From assembly GCA_014871385.1 (NCBI GenBank), contig CM026422.1, positions 17,859,199 to 17,923,198 of the forward strand: a stretch of 64,000 bases of DNA, read 5' to 3'. Shown here piece after piece: positions 23,401-33,465 of this stretch. The first letter of the stretch is position 1. Every line of letters begins with the position of its first letter. A model generated the notes under the pieces. That model had not been told where the DNA came from and made no database searches. It saw nothing but the letters and a program-made list of their open reading frames with translations. The stretch comes from Ceratodon purpureus. Taxonomy: Eukaryota; Streptophyta; Bryopsida; Pseudoditrichales; Ditrichaceae. Position numbers and translations under genes: made by a program.

Positions 23401-24179
23401 TTTATATATACCTAGAAATTTAAACCTCTACCCTAACGAATACTTTTTCGAATTGATCAAATTCTAAAACGGAACTTAATTTTTTTCACTCTTTTATATA
23501 ATTCCAAAAATACAATCCTCATTTTATGGATTCAAATTAATCCTCTTACATCTATGATCATGATTGTTGTAGTATTAACATATGATAATGTGTAATGGTC
23601 TAGACACTTGTGCAAGCATACAATCTAAGTACTAGGAAAATTATTAACAATTTCTAGGGAATTGAAATTTCTATATTTATTCATGAGAAGCAAATAATTA
23701 AAATTGCGTACAAATTTATTACTTCCCAATAAGGTGCAAATATACAACTTTCGTTAAATATTCATGAGAAGCAAATATTTTCGTACAAATTTGCTTCTAA
23801 TTTGAAACTAATAAATTTGTATTTTTATTATATATTCATATGAAGCAAATATTTTATTTTTATTAAATATACATGCGAAGCAAATATTTGTACAAATTTA
23901 TTACTTTATAACAAGAAAGTATAATATTTGGTTCCTGCATCTCTTTTAAAAAAATTAATATTAATTGAATATGAGACGTCTACAAATTTAATTAACATAA
24001 TAATCCTAATTAACATAATAATCATTTCAGATATATGAAATTAATATTTGTTCAAAGACAAATTTAATTTTAATACACAATATTGGAGTTTAAATAATAG
24101 TTTGCAAATATATTGCAAAAGCATCAAATATGAAAACACTATAAGCAATGAAAATTAATTTACTATACTCTAATTGGAA

Positions 24180-26790
24180 ACATATTTACATAAATGTTGT
24201 CATCATATTCTTAAAGTACATGTTAGTATCATAATTTATTTATAATATAATAATATAGTATAGTTTACTAAGATACTAATATATTCATTTACAATTTTAT
24301 AATTAATTAATGATAATAATACTAGAATTATAATCTATATTCAAATCTATATACAAATCTAAAAATGATAGATAAGTATATTCATGGTATGCCTTGTATG
24401 ATCAGCATTTTTAAAATAATAATAACTATAATACTATTAATGATTTAATAGTATTATAGTTATCATTAATAGTATTATAGTTATCATTAATAGTATTATA
24501 CTATAAATGCTTTAATAGTATTATAGTTATCATTAATAGTATTATAGTTATTGATAATAATGGAATGCCTTGTATGATTAGCATTTAATGATAATAATAC
24601 TTCAATTTTATATATAATTAGTATTTTTAACAATGTACTTCATATATATGCCTTGTATGATTAGCATGTATATTACAATAGTTTTAATCAATTCTTTCAC
24701 GTTCTACCTTGACTAATATTTTTACAATTTTATTACATTCTAATAAGAGAGTGGAATGCTTGCTTCATTTGCATAATTTAAAAATACAGAATTCATAATT
24801 CATAGATTCAAACGAAATTTACTACTACATTTACTAGTTAGCATGGACATATAAGAATACGAAATACACAAATATGAAAGCATCAAATGAAACACTGGTT
24901 TTCGTCTAGAAGAGCCCTGTTTTGAAGGCATTCCATTCCAAAAATAGTTTACAATCCACACGGGGAATACCAGCAGCAAAAGTTACCAAAAGATGAAAGT
25001 CATATCTTTTCACATCTATGGTTTCCAAATATTGTATAATCTAACGGTTGTGCTAACTACTCCTGGAGTCCCCATTCCATATCTGAGGTGTTTAGCAGCA
25101 AAAAGTAAAATCGTAGAAGTATATGGAAGATGCCTGCGAGTTCTGGAGAAAAGATAAAAACAGGATCAGATGGTATGATGTTTACGGTTCAAAACGGAAA
25201 AGTGCATGTCAAAAGCAAGGACTCATCCTCCTAACAATCAGAACGAACACAGCATGAGCTACTACAATGCTGCGCACCACATACAGCAAACGCAATCTAT
25301 TATTATGAAAACATCAAACTGAGGACAAGGTTAAGGGTTCCGAGGAGATAACAATTCACCTACTCATTCATGTGGTGGGCTCTCCAAATCCACGCTCCCC
25401 TCCTCATTAGAATCAGACCTCCCCAGAGGTGAGGGGAAAATCGATGTTAGAAGCGGTCATAATCGCCACTAGCTCTAGAGTATGTGCAAGAGTCCAATCC
25501 CACTCCGCACCAGGCTGCATTACGCGTGCAATGTAGTTCCATGGGGGAATCTCTACGCCGCGACCACGGGCGCGTTCCACCGCCATAAACCACGGACGAA
25601 CCTCCTCCACTCCTTGTGGCCAAACAACCGGCTGCCACTCATCCTCATTAGAATCAGCCATGGAGAAGCCCTCGTTGGAGGTGAGGGGGAAATCGATGTT
25701 GGAAGCGTTCATAATCTCCACTTGCTCTAGACCATGTGCAATAGTCCAATCCCACTCCACACCAGGCTGCATTTGGCGTGCAATGAGGTTCCACGGAGGA
25801 ATCTCTACGCCGCGACCACGGGCGCGTTCCACCGCTATAAACCATGGACGAAGCTCCTCCACTCCCTGTGGGAAAACAACCGGCTCCCACTCGTCTGGCG
25901 AGTAACTTGACACCCTAAAACCACCGCCCGCCCTCCTCATCACGGCAAATGAACTAGAAGCAGATGAAACAAAAGGGAAACTAAGAATGAAATTACTGTT
26001 TCGTCGCCCTAAGGAACTTATGCTTATGAAGCGGCATTGGGGGAAGCCGAATGTTCCAGAGTAACGAAGGGGACTTTGACTAGACTCGGTAACGGGACTT
26101 TGACCGATGTGGGCTTTTGAAAGTCCGGATTTACTGAAATGTGTCATTTTACTCTATTATTAAAGAATTGATTAATGGGATTGTATGCTTAGACAAGCAT
26201 CTAGAGCCTCTCTCGACATTATATATTAATACTATAATTATAATTATGATCATTGGTTTAATACGTTTCATTTGAATCCATAATTTATGAGTTATTTTTT
26301 TTAAAATGAATGAACCAAACATTCCACTTTCTTATTAGAATGTAATAAAATTGTACAAATAGAAGTCAAGGTACAACATTAATGAATTGATTAAGGTTTG
26401 TGTAATTTCCATGCCAATCATACAAGGCATACCATGGTTTAAATATTCGCTTCTCATGAATATATATAAAAAACCATAAACCTTTTAAAAAATATAAAGA
26501 ATTTGCCATAATATATGAATTGATTTCTATAATCAAATACTATTATTTTTAACAATGTACTTCGTATATATACTTGAATATATTTGTATATCATTTTTAG
26601 ATTTGTATATACTTGAATATAGATTATTATTCTCATATTATAATCAATAATTAATTCTAAAATTGTAAATGAATATATTAGAGCCTTAGTATACTATACT
26701 ATATTATAATATTATAATTAAATTATGATACTATCATCTACTTTAAGAATATTAGGCTTACATTTAGGTCAACGTATTTTCACCCCATGC
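24180..26790. repeat. AT-rich large inverted repeat flanking a small ORF
   Basis: The left arm (about 24180-24845) and right arm (about 26250-26790) match in inverted orientation with moderate divergence. For example, 24730-24755 (TTATTACATTCTAATAAGAG) is the complement of about 26325-26350, the GTAAATGAATATATTAG motif on the right (26665) faces CTAATATATTCATTTAC on the left (about 24275), and GATACTAT/ATAGTATC-type ends match further out. The core between the arms is about 1.4 kb and contains the repeat ORF. On the right, a ~200-bp section (26400-26620) is repeated directly at 26783-27000. 24427-24553 is a tandem AATAGTATTATAGTTATC repeat. Confidence 0.75.
25413..26147 (-). CDS. 244-aa protein with two tandem ~85-residue repeats, unknown
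   Basis: ATG at 26147, TGA at 25413. After a Ser-rich N-terminal ~75 residues come two copies of the same unit: each starts DEW(E/Q)PVV.PQGVEE, continues RPWF.AVERARGRG and IPPWN, and ends with MQPG.EWDW and NIDFPLT. The copies also match at DNA level, so the duplication is fairly recent. A second possible start (MRRAGGG) lies at about 25938. No domain recognised. It sits at the centre of the AT-rich inverted repeat inside the 18-kb element and is much more GC-rich than its flanks, so it is plausibly a real cargo gene or an inserted unit. Confidence 0.55.
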   Translation of the reverse strand: MTHFSKSGLSKAHIGQSPVTESSQSPLRYSGTFGFPQCRFISISSLGRRNSNFILSFPFVSSASSSFAVMRRAGGGFRVSSYSPDEWEPVVFPQGVEELRPWFIAVERARGRGVEIPPWNLIARQMQPGVEWDWTIAHGLEQVEIMNASNIDFPLTSNEGFSMADSNEDEWQPVVWPQGVEEVRPWFMAVERARGRGVEIPPWNYIARVMQPGAEWDWTLAHTLELVAIMTASNIDFPLTSGEV

Positions 26791-27473
26791 CAATCATACA
26801 AGGCATACCATGGTTTAAATATTTGCTTTTCATGATTAAATATAAAAAATTCAATCTTCTAAAAAACGTATATAATTTGCCATGAGAAATGAATTAAATT
26901 CTATAATCTAATACTATTATTTTTAACAATGTATTTCGTATATACTTGAATATACTTGTATATCATTTTAAGATTTGTATACATTAGATTTTAGTTAATT
27001 ATTCTCGTACTATTCTTAAGTGGACATTAAATTGTTAATAAATATATTAGTACCTACTTGTAAATGAATATATAATTATATTATATATATTATAATCCTA
27101 ACATGTATATTAAAAATATACATGTTAAGATGTAGAGTTCCAAAAATGAAAGAACAAATCTACACCATTCACGGCGTAAAGAACACATTATGAAATAAAT
27201 AGAGACATAAATAAAAGTACATGAATATATATACATGATAATTATATCTGACTAAATTTATAGAATAAATCAATGTTTCTAAATTTGATTTCATATATCA
27301 TATATAATAATGAAATTGAGCAAAAATACATATTTAGTAAATGGAGGTATGAATATTTGCAACGATATACTTCCCTGTATCAACCAGACTCACGAATTTC
27401 AATTAGGTTCAAACAATTTTCGATTTAATTTTATTCCATGTACGACATATTTAATGTCCCTAAAAATGCCTTA

Positions 27474-27560
27474 ACCCTAATACCCTAAACCCTTGACCCT
27501 GGACCTAAGACCCTAAACCCTTAACCCTGAACCCTATACCCTAAACCCTGAACCCTGATA
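27474..27560 (-). repeat. Degenerate interstitial telomere-like repeats
   Basis: About 87 bp of CCCTAAACCCT/CCCTGAACCC variants, the complement of the plant TTTAGGG telomere repeat with many substitutions. It lies in the probable promoter region of the transposase gene and could be an interstitial telomere relic or a telo-box-rich promoter element, which is common in plant promoters. Confidence 0.6.
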
Positions 27561-28153
27561 GAGGAAGAAAAGTTCGCGGCCAAAAGTCAACACTCTATCT
27601 GGCGCTATAGGGACTTCCAACCCATCCCATTTGATTAAATGCACCAAATATTTCGCATCTGCATCTATCTAAAGGGCCGAGAAGTGTGGAAAGTGGTAAT
27701 TCCCGCGCTTTCTCACACCCCGAAATGTGGAGGGTCGAATGGTCATGCATGATTCCCGCCTATTTTCAAAACTGAAGCGGCATGAAAACGGTCACACGTT
27801 AGAGAATGACCTGTGGAATCGTCCCCGGTCGAAGTCTTTTCTCTACTCACTTGCTTCTCTCGCTTGTAGGAGCTCTCGGCGCTCACTTGGAGGTTGTTGT
27901 TTTCTGGGCGGAAGCTGTATTGCGCCGTTTCTGTTGTACGTCTTCTCTTTAGTTTTCTCCGATCATCAGTACACTTCATTGATATCTGCTTGTTGTATGC
28001 TTTCTATTGATTCAAGTCATGGTGTATTTGCAGTGTCTCTCTTTCCTTCTTACAGACGTTTTAGAGCGGACACCGTAAGCGTACTCTGAGTCTGCGACTC
28101 AGAATTCCGAAGATGGAAGCACCTATTAAAGCGCCGCTTTTTGCGAACGGCAG
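27561..28153 (+). promoter_or_regulatory. Probable promoter and 5' leader of the transposase gene
   Basis: Relatively GC-rich compared with the AT-rich left flank. Short frames only. The transposase ATG at 28604 follows a good acceptor (TGCATTTCAG, ending at 28599), so at least one leader exon should lie upstream, most likely in this segment. An ATG at about 28113 (GAAGATGGAAGCACC) could start a short upstream coding exon, but no donor was fixed. Confidence 0.35.
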
Positions 28154-28504
28154 TTTAGCTCGAGTCGAGCTAAACTGCTGCATCCAAAGAGCATCATGAG
28201 TTTAGCTCGACTCGAGCTAAACTCGTGTTGCCCTTTGGATACAGATGTTTAGCTCGACTCGAGCTAAACTACCGCACCCAAAGGGCGGAAGAAGTTTAGC
28301 TCGAGTCGAGCTAAACTTCTGGCGCCCTATGGGTGCGGTAGTTTAGCTCAAGTCGAGCTAAACATCTGTATCCAAAGGGCAACACGAGTTTAGCTCGAGT
28401 CGAGCTAAACTTCTGCATCGAAAGGGCAGCAGCAGTTTAGCTCGACTCGAGCTAAACTCATGCTTCTCATTGTCCAGGATCAGTTTAGCTCGACTCGAGC
28501 TAAA
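28154..28504. repeat. Right palindrome array: 8 copies in 351 bp
   Basis: Copies start at 28154, 28201, 28248, 28295, 28342, 28389, 28436 and 28484, with near-constant 47-48 bp spacing. The block 28201-28409 is itself one near-perfect palindrome of about 209 bp centred at 28305: spacers CCCTTTGGATACAGAT and CCGCACCCAAAGGGC on the left recur inverted on the right, with only a few mismatches. The array precedes the acceptor before the transposase start, so it is probably in the first intron or leader. Confidence 0.92.
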
Positions 28505-28603
28505 CTGCGCCTGGGATATGTTTCCCTACAAATTTAGAGATTAATTCTCTTTAAGGAGTATAATATGTTCTAACAGAATTGGTTCTGTTGCATTTCAGGT
28601 ACA

Positions 28604-31441
28604 ATGGACTATGTCTCAGATGACGAGGTTCCCGTTGAAGTGCCCGTAAACCCAGACCTTCCAGACTTCGTGGTTGTACCCTCAAGACAATGGCAGAACA
28701 AGACTGTAACAATATATAGTGACGACAATATCCCGTTAGCAGAAGGTTTGATCCGGAACCCACGGTCCAGCTTGGTATCTGACACGGTTGGTCCCCTTGG
28801 TGATTCCGTTGTCGTCGTCCAGGTATCAAGTTCTTTGGTCGAAGAAGAGTCAGAGGATGATTGGAGGTACTCCTTCAAAACGTGGCCTATCAGCCACGTC
28901 TATCTGGATGGAGTTAGCCTAGAGCACCATAGTCAACGTGATGTGTATAACCGTTGGGTTGCGGAGCGTAACCGATCCCTGGGAGATCGTACCCGATCGT
29001 ATGATAACTCCTCTAGGAATACCCCCCCTCCTATATCACGTCACGCTGAGTTTCTGATGACCCAGCCATCTATCAACTCTGTAGCGGCAAACACGTGCTG
29101 CGCTCACCTATGCGTCCAACACTATCCCAGAGATAAAATCTCTAGTCTACGGTCGCGTATGTACGACAAGACCACAGTGCAGTTCCGTAACCACATAAAA
29201 CTCGACGTGCATAGACAGATCCACAAGAATTCAGCGGGGAGGAGTGTAGTGACTCTGGAGGGCATAGATGTTTGCCCCTTCGCCTGGATGAAGATTATGG
29301 GAGTGAGCTCCAGTACATTCTATAGAAATGCCCAGTATGCTGCTGCTGGTTTCGAGGCTCAATTTCACGGTAATACTGGTTTATGTAAACCTCGAAATCA
29401 CACAGTCGTAGCAACTGCCGTCCTAGGGGCCATCCTGGACAGGCATGCCGACCACATGCCCCACAAGAGTCGTGTTCTGCCTTCAGGGGAGACAGTTGTA
29501 GCTAAAGTTCTGCCTTCCAGTTTCAAATGGAAGGAACAGATTCCCATCCTCGATGAGCATTTAGCGGACTGCGGATTGCCTCCTATGTCCGCTTCTAACT
29601 TGAGCAAGATCAGGAGGCTTAGCTATCGAGAATATTACGCCAAACGGGCAGGAGACAACTTTGCTCGTTGCTCAAAATGTGATGAGTTCCAGTCCCAGAA
29701 GAAGTTGACGGTTACAGGATCTCAGGCGTCCCTGTTGTGGTCTAAGAAAATGAGGCTGCACAATGACTCTGCAATGGCACATAGGGACTTGTACTACCTA
29801 AATCGATTCAGGTCGAAGGCTACTCCGCATGAAGTTCTTACTATTATGCATGACAAGATGGACCACTCGAAGACGGCGTCGCCGGCCTTATCCCACAAGG
29901 TCAAACACTTAGACGGTCTCATGAAGCTTCCTCTCGCTGTCACGGGAATGCTTGCTCATGGGCATGTGGACCAACGTTACGCCCATTATGGCCTTGACAT
30001 TTACTCACACGACGCTAATTACACGGTTGGATCGTTTGCGAAGCTCCTTCAGGACCTTGAGTCACCCCCTAAATCCACCTCTAGGGAACTCTTTCAAGAG
30101 AATCCTTCCCACCCATTGTATGCCGCGCTTTTGCATGGTTCAGAGATGTGTTTGGATCCTCTTGGCCCTCCTCCTGAGGTTCCTGTTGCTGCTAAACCCT
30201 TGCCTCCCATTCTTAACGTCCAAATGGATAACGCTGTCAGTGATAACAAGAATAGGTTTGTATTTTCATTCTGGTCCCTATTAGTCGCGAAGCGGGTGTT
30301 TCGCGAAGTGTACGTGAATTTCATGCTGGTCGGCCATACTCATGACGATATTGATGCCCTTTTCGGGCGATGGAGCATGGCTTTGCGGAGGGAGGACTTC
30401 CCCACAGTACCTCTCCTCATGAAGTCCTTCATGAAACATGAAGTAGTACCAACAATTCCGCATCTTATTCAGGAGGTCCCAGATTTCAAGGAATTCATCG
30501 CGGAGTGGATGCTTGATGGCGACGATACGTTAATGGGTCACACTAAAGCTCATCAGTTCAAATTCTATGTAGATTCTTCAGGATGCCCAGTCATGAAGTA
30601 TAAAATCTTCTGTCACGACGACGACTGGTTGCCAAAAGGAGATGGTTGTGGCATCAAGTTGTGGAAGGAGGATTCAAAAGGTCGATCTTTATGGCCCCGT
30701 GGTGTTCCTGGTGCCGTGGCGCCTCGCGAGATGCGGCACCTGCCTGATGTGATTAAGGGCTTGTCGGGTTTTGTAGATCATTGGGAGAGGCTATCTTCGG
30801 ATTCAGTCGAGTCCAGAAGAATCTATGAGCCACTCTCATACTATTGGAACGATGTTAAACAGGCTCTTTCCATTCCCTTTGATGTTGTCCCCGCCTTGGA
30901 GCATGGTTTTTGGCCATCCACGCGGCTCGCTCACTCCGTCGAAGACGAGTTTCAGGAAGATGGAACTTTGCGCGAGGAGTTCGCAGAGGATGATCACTTT
31001 GTTGGTCACAAACGAGATCGCCCAGGACCGTCGTTCCGTGTTGCGCGAGACCTTTTTGCAGGGTACTTCTTAGCATTACGACCCTGCGATGAAGACGATC
31101 GTCCTTTTTGGCTTGCGCGGGCCTTGACTGACCCTAATTCGAACCCTGACCTCCCAAACACGCTCCAAGTAGAGTTCTACCGCCCAATTTCCCGAGATGA
31201 AAATGTTTTGAAATTCTATACCGGCTGGGATGTGGATGGGAGACTTCGTTGGACAGTTGAGAAGGATGTACCCGAGTCGTGGCAGAGTACTGATGCAGTC
31301 ATAACAGCTTGGAAATCCAAAGTTAAAAAAAATATCAACGACCGGGGCGTTGGCAAGGATCCAACGCTGAAGATCCCACTGAAACAACTGGACATTATAA
31401 AGGCCTCCTTGGAGAGATTTGTGTCTCCGGATTCTGAATAA
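28604..31441 (+). CDS. DUF7869-like putative DDE transposase of the 18-kb element
   Basis: 945 aa, ATG 5 bp after a splice acceptor (TGCATTTCAG), TAA at 31441, no internal intron. The N-terminal ~150 residues are acidic. A cysteine/histidine stretch CCAHLC...HYPRD comes near residue 165, a VCPFAWMKIMGVSSSTFYR segment of helix-turn-helix type near 225, and CSKC near 360. Acidic candidates for a RNase H-fold DDE core follow: MHDKMD (about 416), QMDNAVSDNKNR (about 540) and VGHTHDDIDALF (about 576). The last two are the hallmark of DUF7869 proteins. The C-terminal ~130 residues (PFWLARAL... YTGWDVDG) resemble a small beta-rich chromatin-reader-like module. As the only transposase-like gene between the TIRs, it is the probable mobiliser. 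Whether DUF7869 is catalytic is inferred. Confidence 0.8.
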   Translation: MDYVSDDEVPVEVPVNPDLPDFVVVPSRQWQNKTVTIYSDDNIPLAEGLIRNPRSSLVSDTVGPLGDSVVVVQVSSSLVEEESEDDWRYSFKTWPISHVYLDGVSLEHHSQRDVYNRWVAERNRSLGDRTRSYDNSSRNTPPPISRHAEFLMTQPSINSVAANTCCAHLCVQHYPRDKISSLRSRMYDKTTVQFRNHIKLDVHRQIHKNSAGRSVVTLEGIDVCPFAWMKIMGVSSSTFYRNAQYAAAGFEAQFHGNTGLCKPRNHTVVATAVLGAILDRHADHMPHKSRVLPSGETVVAKVLPSSFKWKEQIPILDEHLADCGLPPMSASNLSKIRRLSYREYYAKRAGDNFARCSKCDEFQSQKKLTVTGSQASLLWSKKMRLHNDSAMAHRDLYYLNRFRSKATPHEVLTIMHDKMDHSKTASPALSHKVKHLDGLMKLPLAVTGMLAHGHVDQRYAHYGLDIYSHDANYTVGSFAKLLQDLESPPKSTSRELFQENPSHPLYAALLHGSEMCLDPLGPPPEVPVAAKPLPPILNVQMDNAVSDNKNRFVFSFWSLLVAKRVFREVYVNFMLVGHTHDDIDALFGRWSMALRREDFPTVPLLMKSFMKHEVVPTIPHLIQEVPDFKEFIAEWMLDGDDTLMGHTKAHQFKFYVDSSGCPVMKYKIFCHDDDWLPKGDGCGIKLWKEDSKGRSLWPRGVPGAVAPREMRHLPDVIKGLSGFVDHWERLSSDSVESRRIYEPLSYYWNDVKQALSIPFDVVPALEHGFWPSTRLAHSVEDEFQEDGTLREEFAEDDHFVGHKRDRPGPSFRVARDLFAGYFLALRPCDEDDRPFWLARALTDPNSNPDLPNTLQVEFYRPISRDENVLKFYTGWDVDGRLRWTVEKDVPESWQSTDAVITAWKSKVKKNINDRGVGKDPTLKIPLKQLDIIKASLERFVSPDSE

Positions 31442-32385
31442 ACATGTAGCTTTGAAGTTGGTGGTCTTGAAGTTCTGAATTTAGTCAGATCCCTTATATT
31501 CGTTTGAAGACGACTGAACTGAATACTGTTCGTCCTTCTGTTTTCAAGACAAAGGTAGATGTTTAGCTCGAGTCGACCTGATCAGTTATAGCGTATTAGT
31601 TCTAGCGTATTTATGTTTTGAATACTAGATAATTACATATATTTAATTGGAGGGAACACTACTTAAGTGTTTCTGTCCATTCCTTATTTATCATGTGTAC
31701 CACATTATAGACCGCAGTTTAGGTCGAGGCGACCTAAACTGCATTTGGCGTTGAAGTTCGTACTTTACGAGTGCGGGATACCAACAGGTCACCTATAGTT
31801 CTTAGTGTAGCTTTTTACTTAGTACCCTAAAGCGTTGATTCTATATCATATGTACTGCCACATAACAGCCATTTAGGTCGAGGCGACCTAAACGACATCT
31901 AGCGTTGAAGTTCCTAGTTTGGATCTCTGAAGTAGAGCCGATAACATACATTTGTTGGCATGGGACTATTATGAAGTCCGTATGTTCTTGGATTGCATAT
32001 CATACTCCGGAAACTGTAGGCAGCTATGTTAGTCGAACAACTTGATTGTTTGTACAGGTCTGAAAGAGCCTGTCACGGATTCAACATTTAAGGAGTGTCG
32101 ACCTAATTTGTATTTCCACACATATATATAATATAAGATTTCCCGGCATATCCGTTGTGTCCATTTCTTGTTATTTGTTTGATGTTCATTTAGGGTGGTT
32201 CGACCTACCTTGTATTTTTTCAAGTATTTCTAGTAAACCACTACCTTCTTTCATTTCCCATTAGTACTGTGTGATCATGTCCCAAATTAATGGAAATTGC
32301 TTATAAGCTTTTCCTTGTCAAGTATGGGACCATTGTGCCCATTTTAACTCGACCTGACCTAATGCATTATTTTGGGAGATGATAA
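31442..32385. other. Right subterminal region with GGTC-type palindromes
   Basis: No gene. Palindromes of the GGTC form lie at 31718-31738 and 31872-31892 (arms TTTAGGTCGA / CGACCTAAA); a hybrid half-copy lies at 31562 (AGCTCGAGTCGACCT). Weak copies are seen near 32196 and 32344. At 32368-32400, TTATTTTGGGAGAT and its complement form a subterminal hairpin that includes part of the right TIR. Confidence 0.8.
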
Positions 32386-32412
32386 ATCTCCCAAAATAAC
32401 GAATATGGTGTT
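32386..32412 (-). repeat. Right terminal inverted repeat of the 18-kb element
   Basis: Exact inverted copy of 14156-14182, followed by ATGG at 32413-32416. The same 14-bp TTATTTTGGGAGAT motif occurs again just inside in opposite orientation, so this end can fold on itself; the left end has only a degraded version. Confidence 0.9.
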
Positions 32413-32486
32413 ATGGATGTTGGAAATTGATAGACATGGGGTTTTGGAAGGACTGTTAGTAGATTGTTAGTAGGAGAGACTTGGTC

Positions 32487-33465
32487 TACAGTCATGTACA
32501 GCTCATTTACGAATTCTTGCATTCACAGGGTAAAAAAAGCTTCATTGCTGCCAACTTTGCCGCCGTCCCAAGAGCTCAAATACTGGCATTTTACCATGAA
32601 AGTTTTACCACAACATCATTTTTAAGTTTATAACATGTGTACCATATTTCAAGGCCATAAGATCTATACAAAAAAAGATATTCAAAATCTACCAACATGT
32701 GTAGCTAAGAAAAAACAATTCAATACTACCAACTTTGACACCGTCCCAAAGATTGGGAAAACAGAGTTTGGCCATGAAAATTTTAGCACGAGATCATCTC
32801 TATGGTGTGGAAAATTTCAAGTTTGAAAGATTTGACCACAAAGAGATATTTGAAATCTACCAATTGACAAGTGTTTTTTTGAAAATTTTCACAACTATAC
32901 ACGTTGGTAGATTTTGAATATTGTTTTTTGTTTGAATCTTTTGAACTTGAAATTTGTCACACATATTATCAACATAAATGTTATATCATGCCAACATTTT
33001 CATGGTAAAAATAAAAAAATTTCAACCCTGGGGAGGGTGTTGAAGTGGGCAATAGTGAAATTGTTTTTTTCAAAAAAACACTTGTCAATTGGTAGATTTC
33101 AAATATCTCTTTGTGGTCAAATCTTTCAAACTTGAAATTTTCCACACCATAGAGATGATCTCGTGCTAAAATTTTCATGGCCAAACTCTGTTTTCCCAAT
33201 CTTTGGGACGGTGTCAAAGTTGGTAGTATTGAATTGTTTTTTCTTAGCTACACATGTTGGTAGATTTTGAATATCTTTTTTTGTATAGATCTTATGGCCT
33301 TGAAATTTGGTACACGTGTTATAAACTTAAAAATGATGTTGTGGTAAAACTTTCATGGTAAAATACCAGTATTTGAGCTCTTGGGACGGCGGCAAAGTTG
33401 GCAGCAATGAAGCTTTTTTTACCCTGTGAATGCAAGAATTCGTAAATGAGCTGTACATGACTGTA
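32487..33465. repeat. 979-bp hairpin with 399-bp near-identical arms
   Basis: Left arm 32487-32885, right arm 33067-33465, spacer 181 bp. The arms align without any gap (paired coordinates sum to 65952 throughout) and show only a few mismatches. The spacer contains diverged versions of arm motifs such as GGTAGATTTTGAATAT and GAACTTGAAATTTG, so the arms and spacer derive from a common module. No TIR-type transposon ends or coding found. Transcribed, it would give a long dsRNA suited to siRNA production. It begins 71 bp outside the TSD of the 18-kb element. Confidence 0.9.

Larger units (their letters stand above)
14156..32412. mobile_element. 18.3-kb multi-gene DNA transposon with 27-bp TIRs
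   Basis: The left end 14156-14182 (AACACCATATTC...) and the right end 32386-32412 are perfect 27-bp inverted repeats. Each is flanked directly by ATGG (14152-14155 and 32413-32416), consistent with a 4-bp target-site duplication. Inside are a rightward DUF7869-like transposase gene, a leftward series of exons and at least 33 copies of a 21-bp palindrome. These palindromes occur across the interval, and I noticed none outside it. Perfect TIRs and an exact TSD argue for recent insertion of the whole unit. The superfamily is not assigned; the 4-bp TSD is short and should be tested on other copies. Confidence 0.85.

Noticed and set aside
14156-32412. CRISPR-like reading of the evenly spaced repeats
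   Set aside because: Eukaryotic context, palindromes of both orientations, spacers mirrored rather than unique, and no Cas genes.
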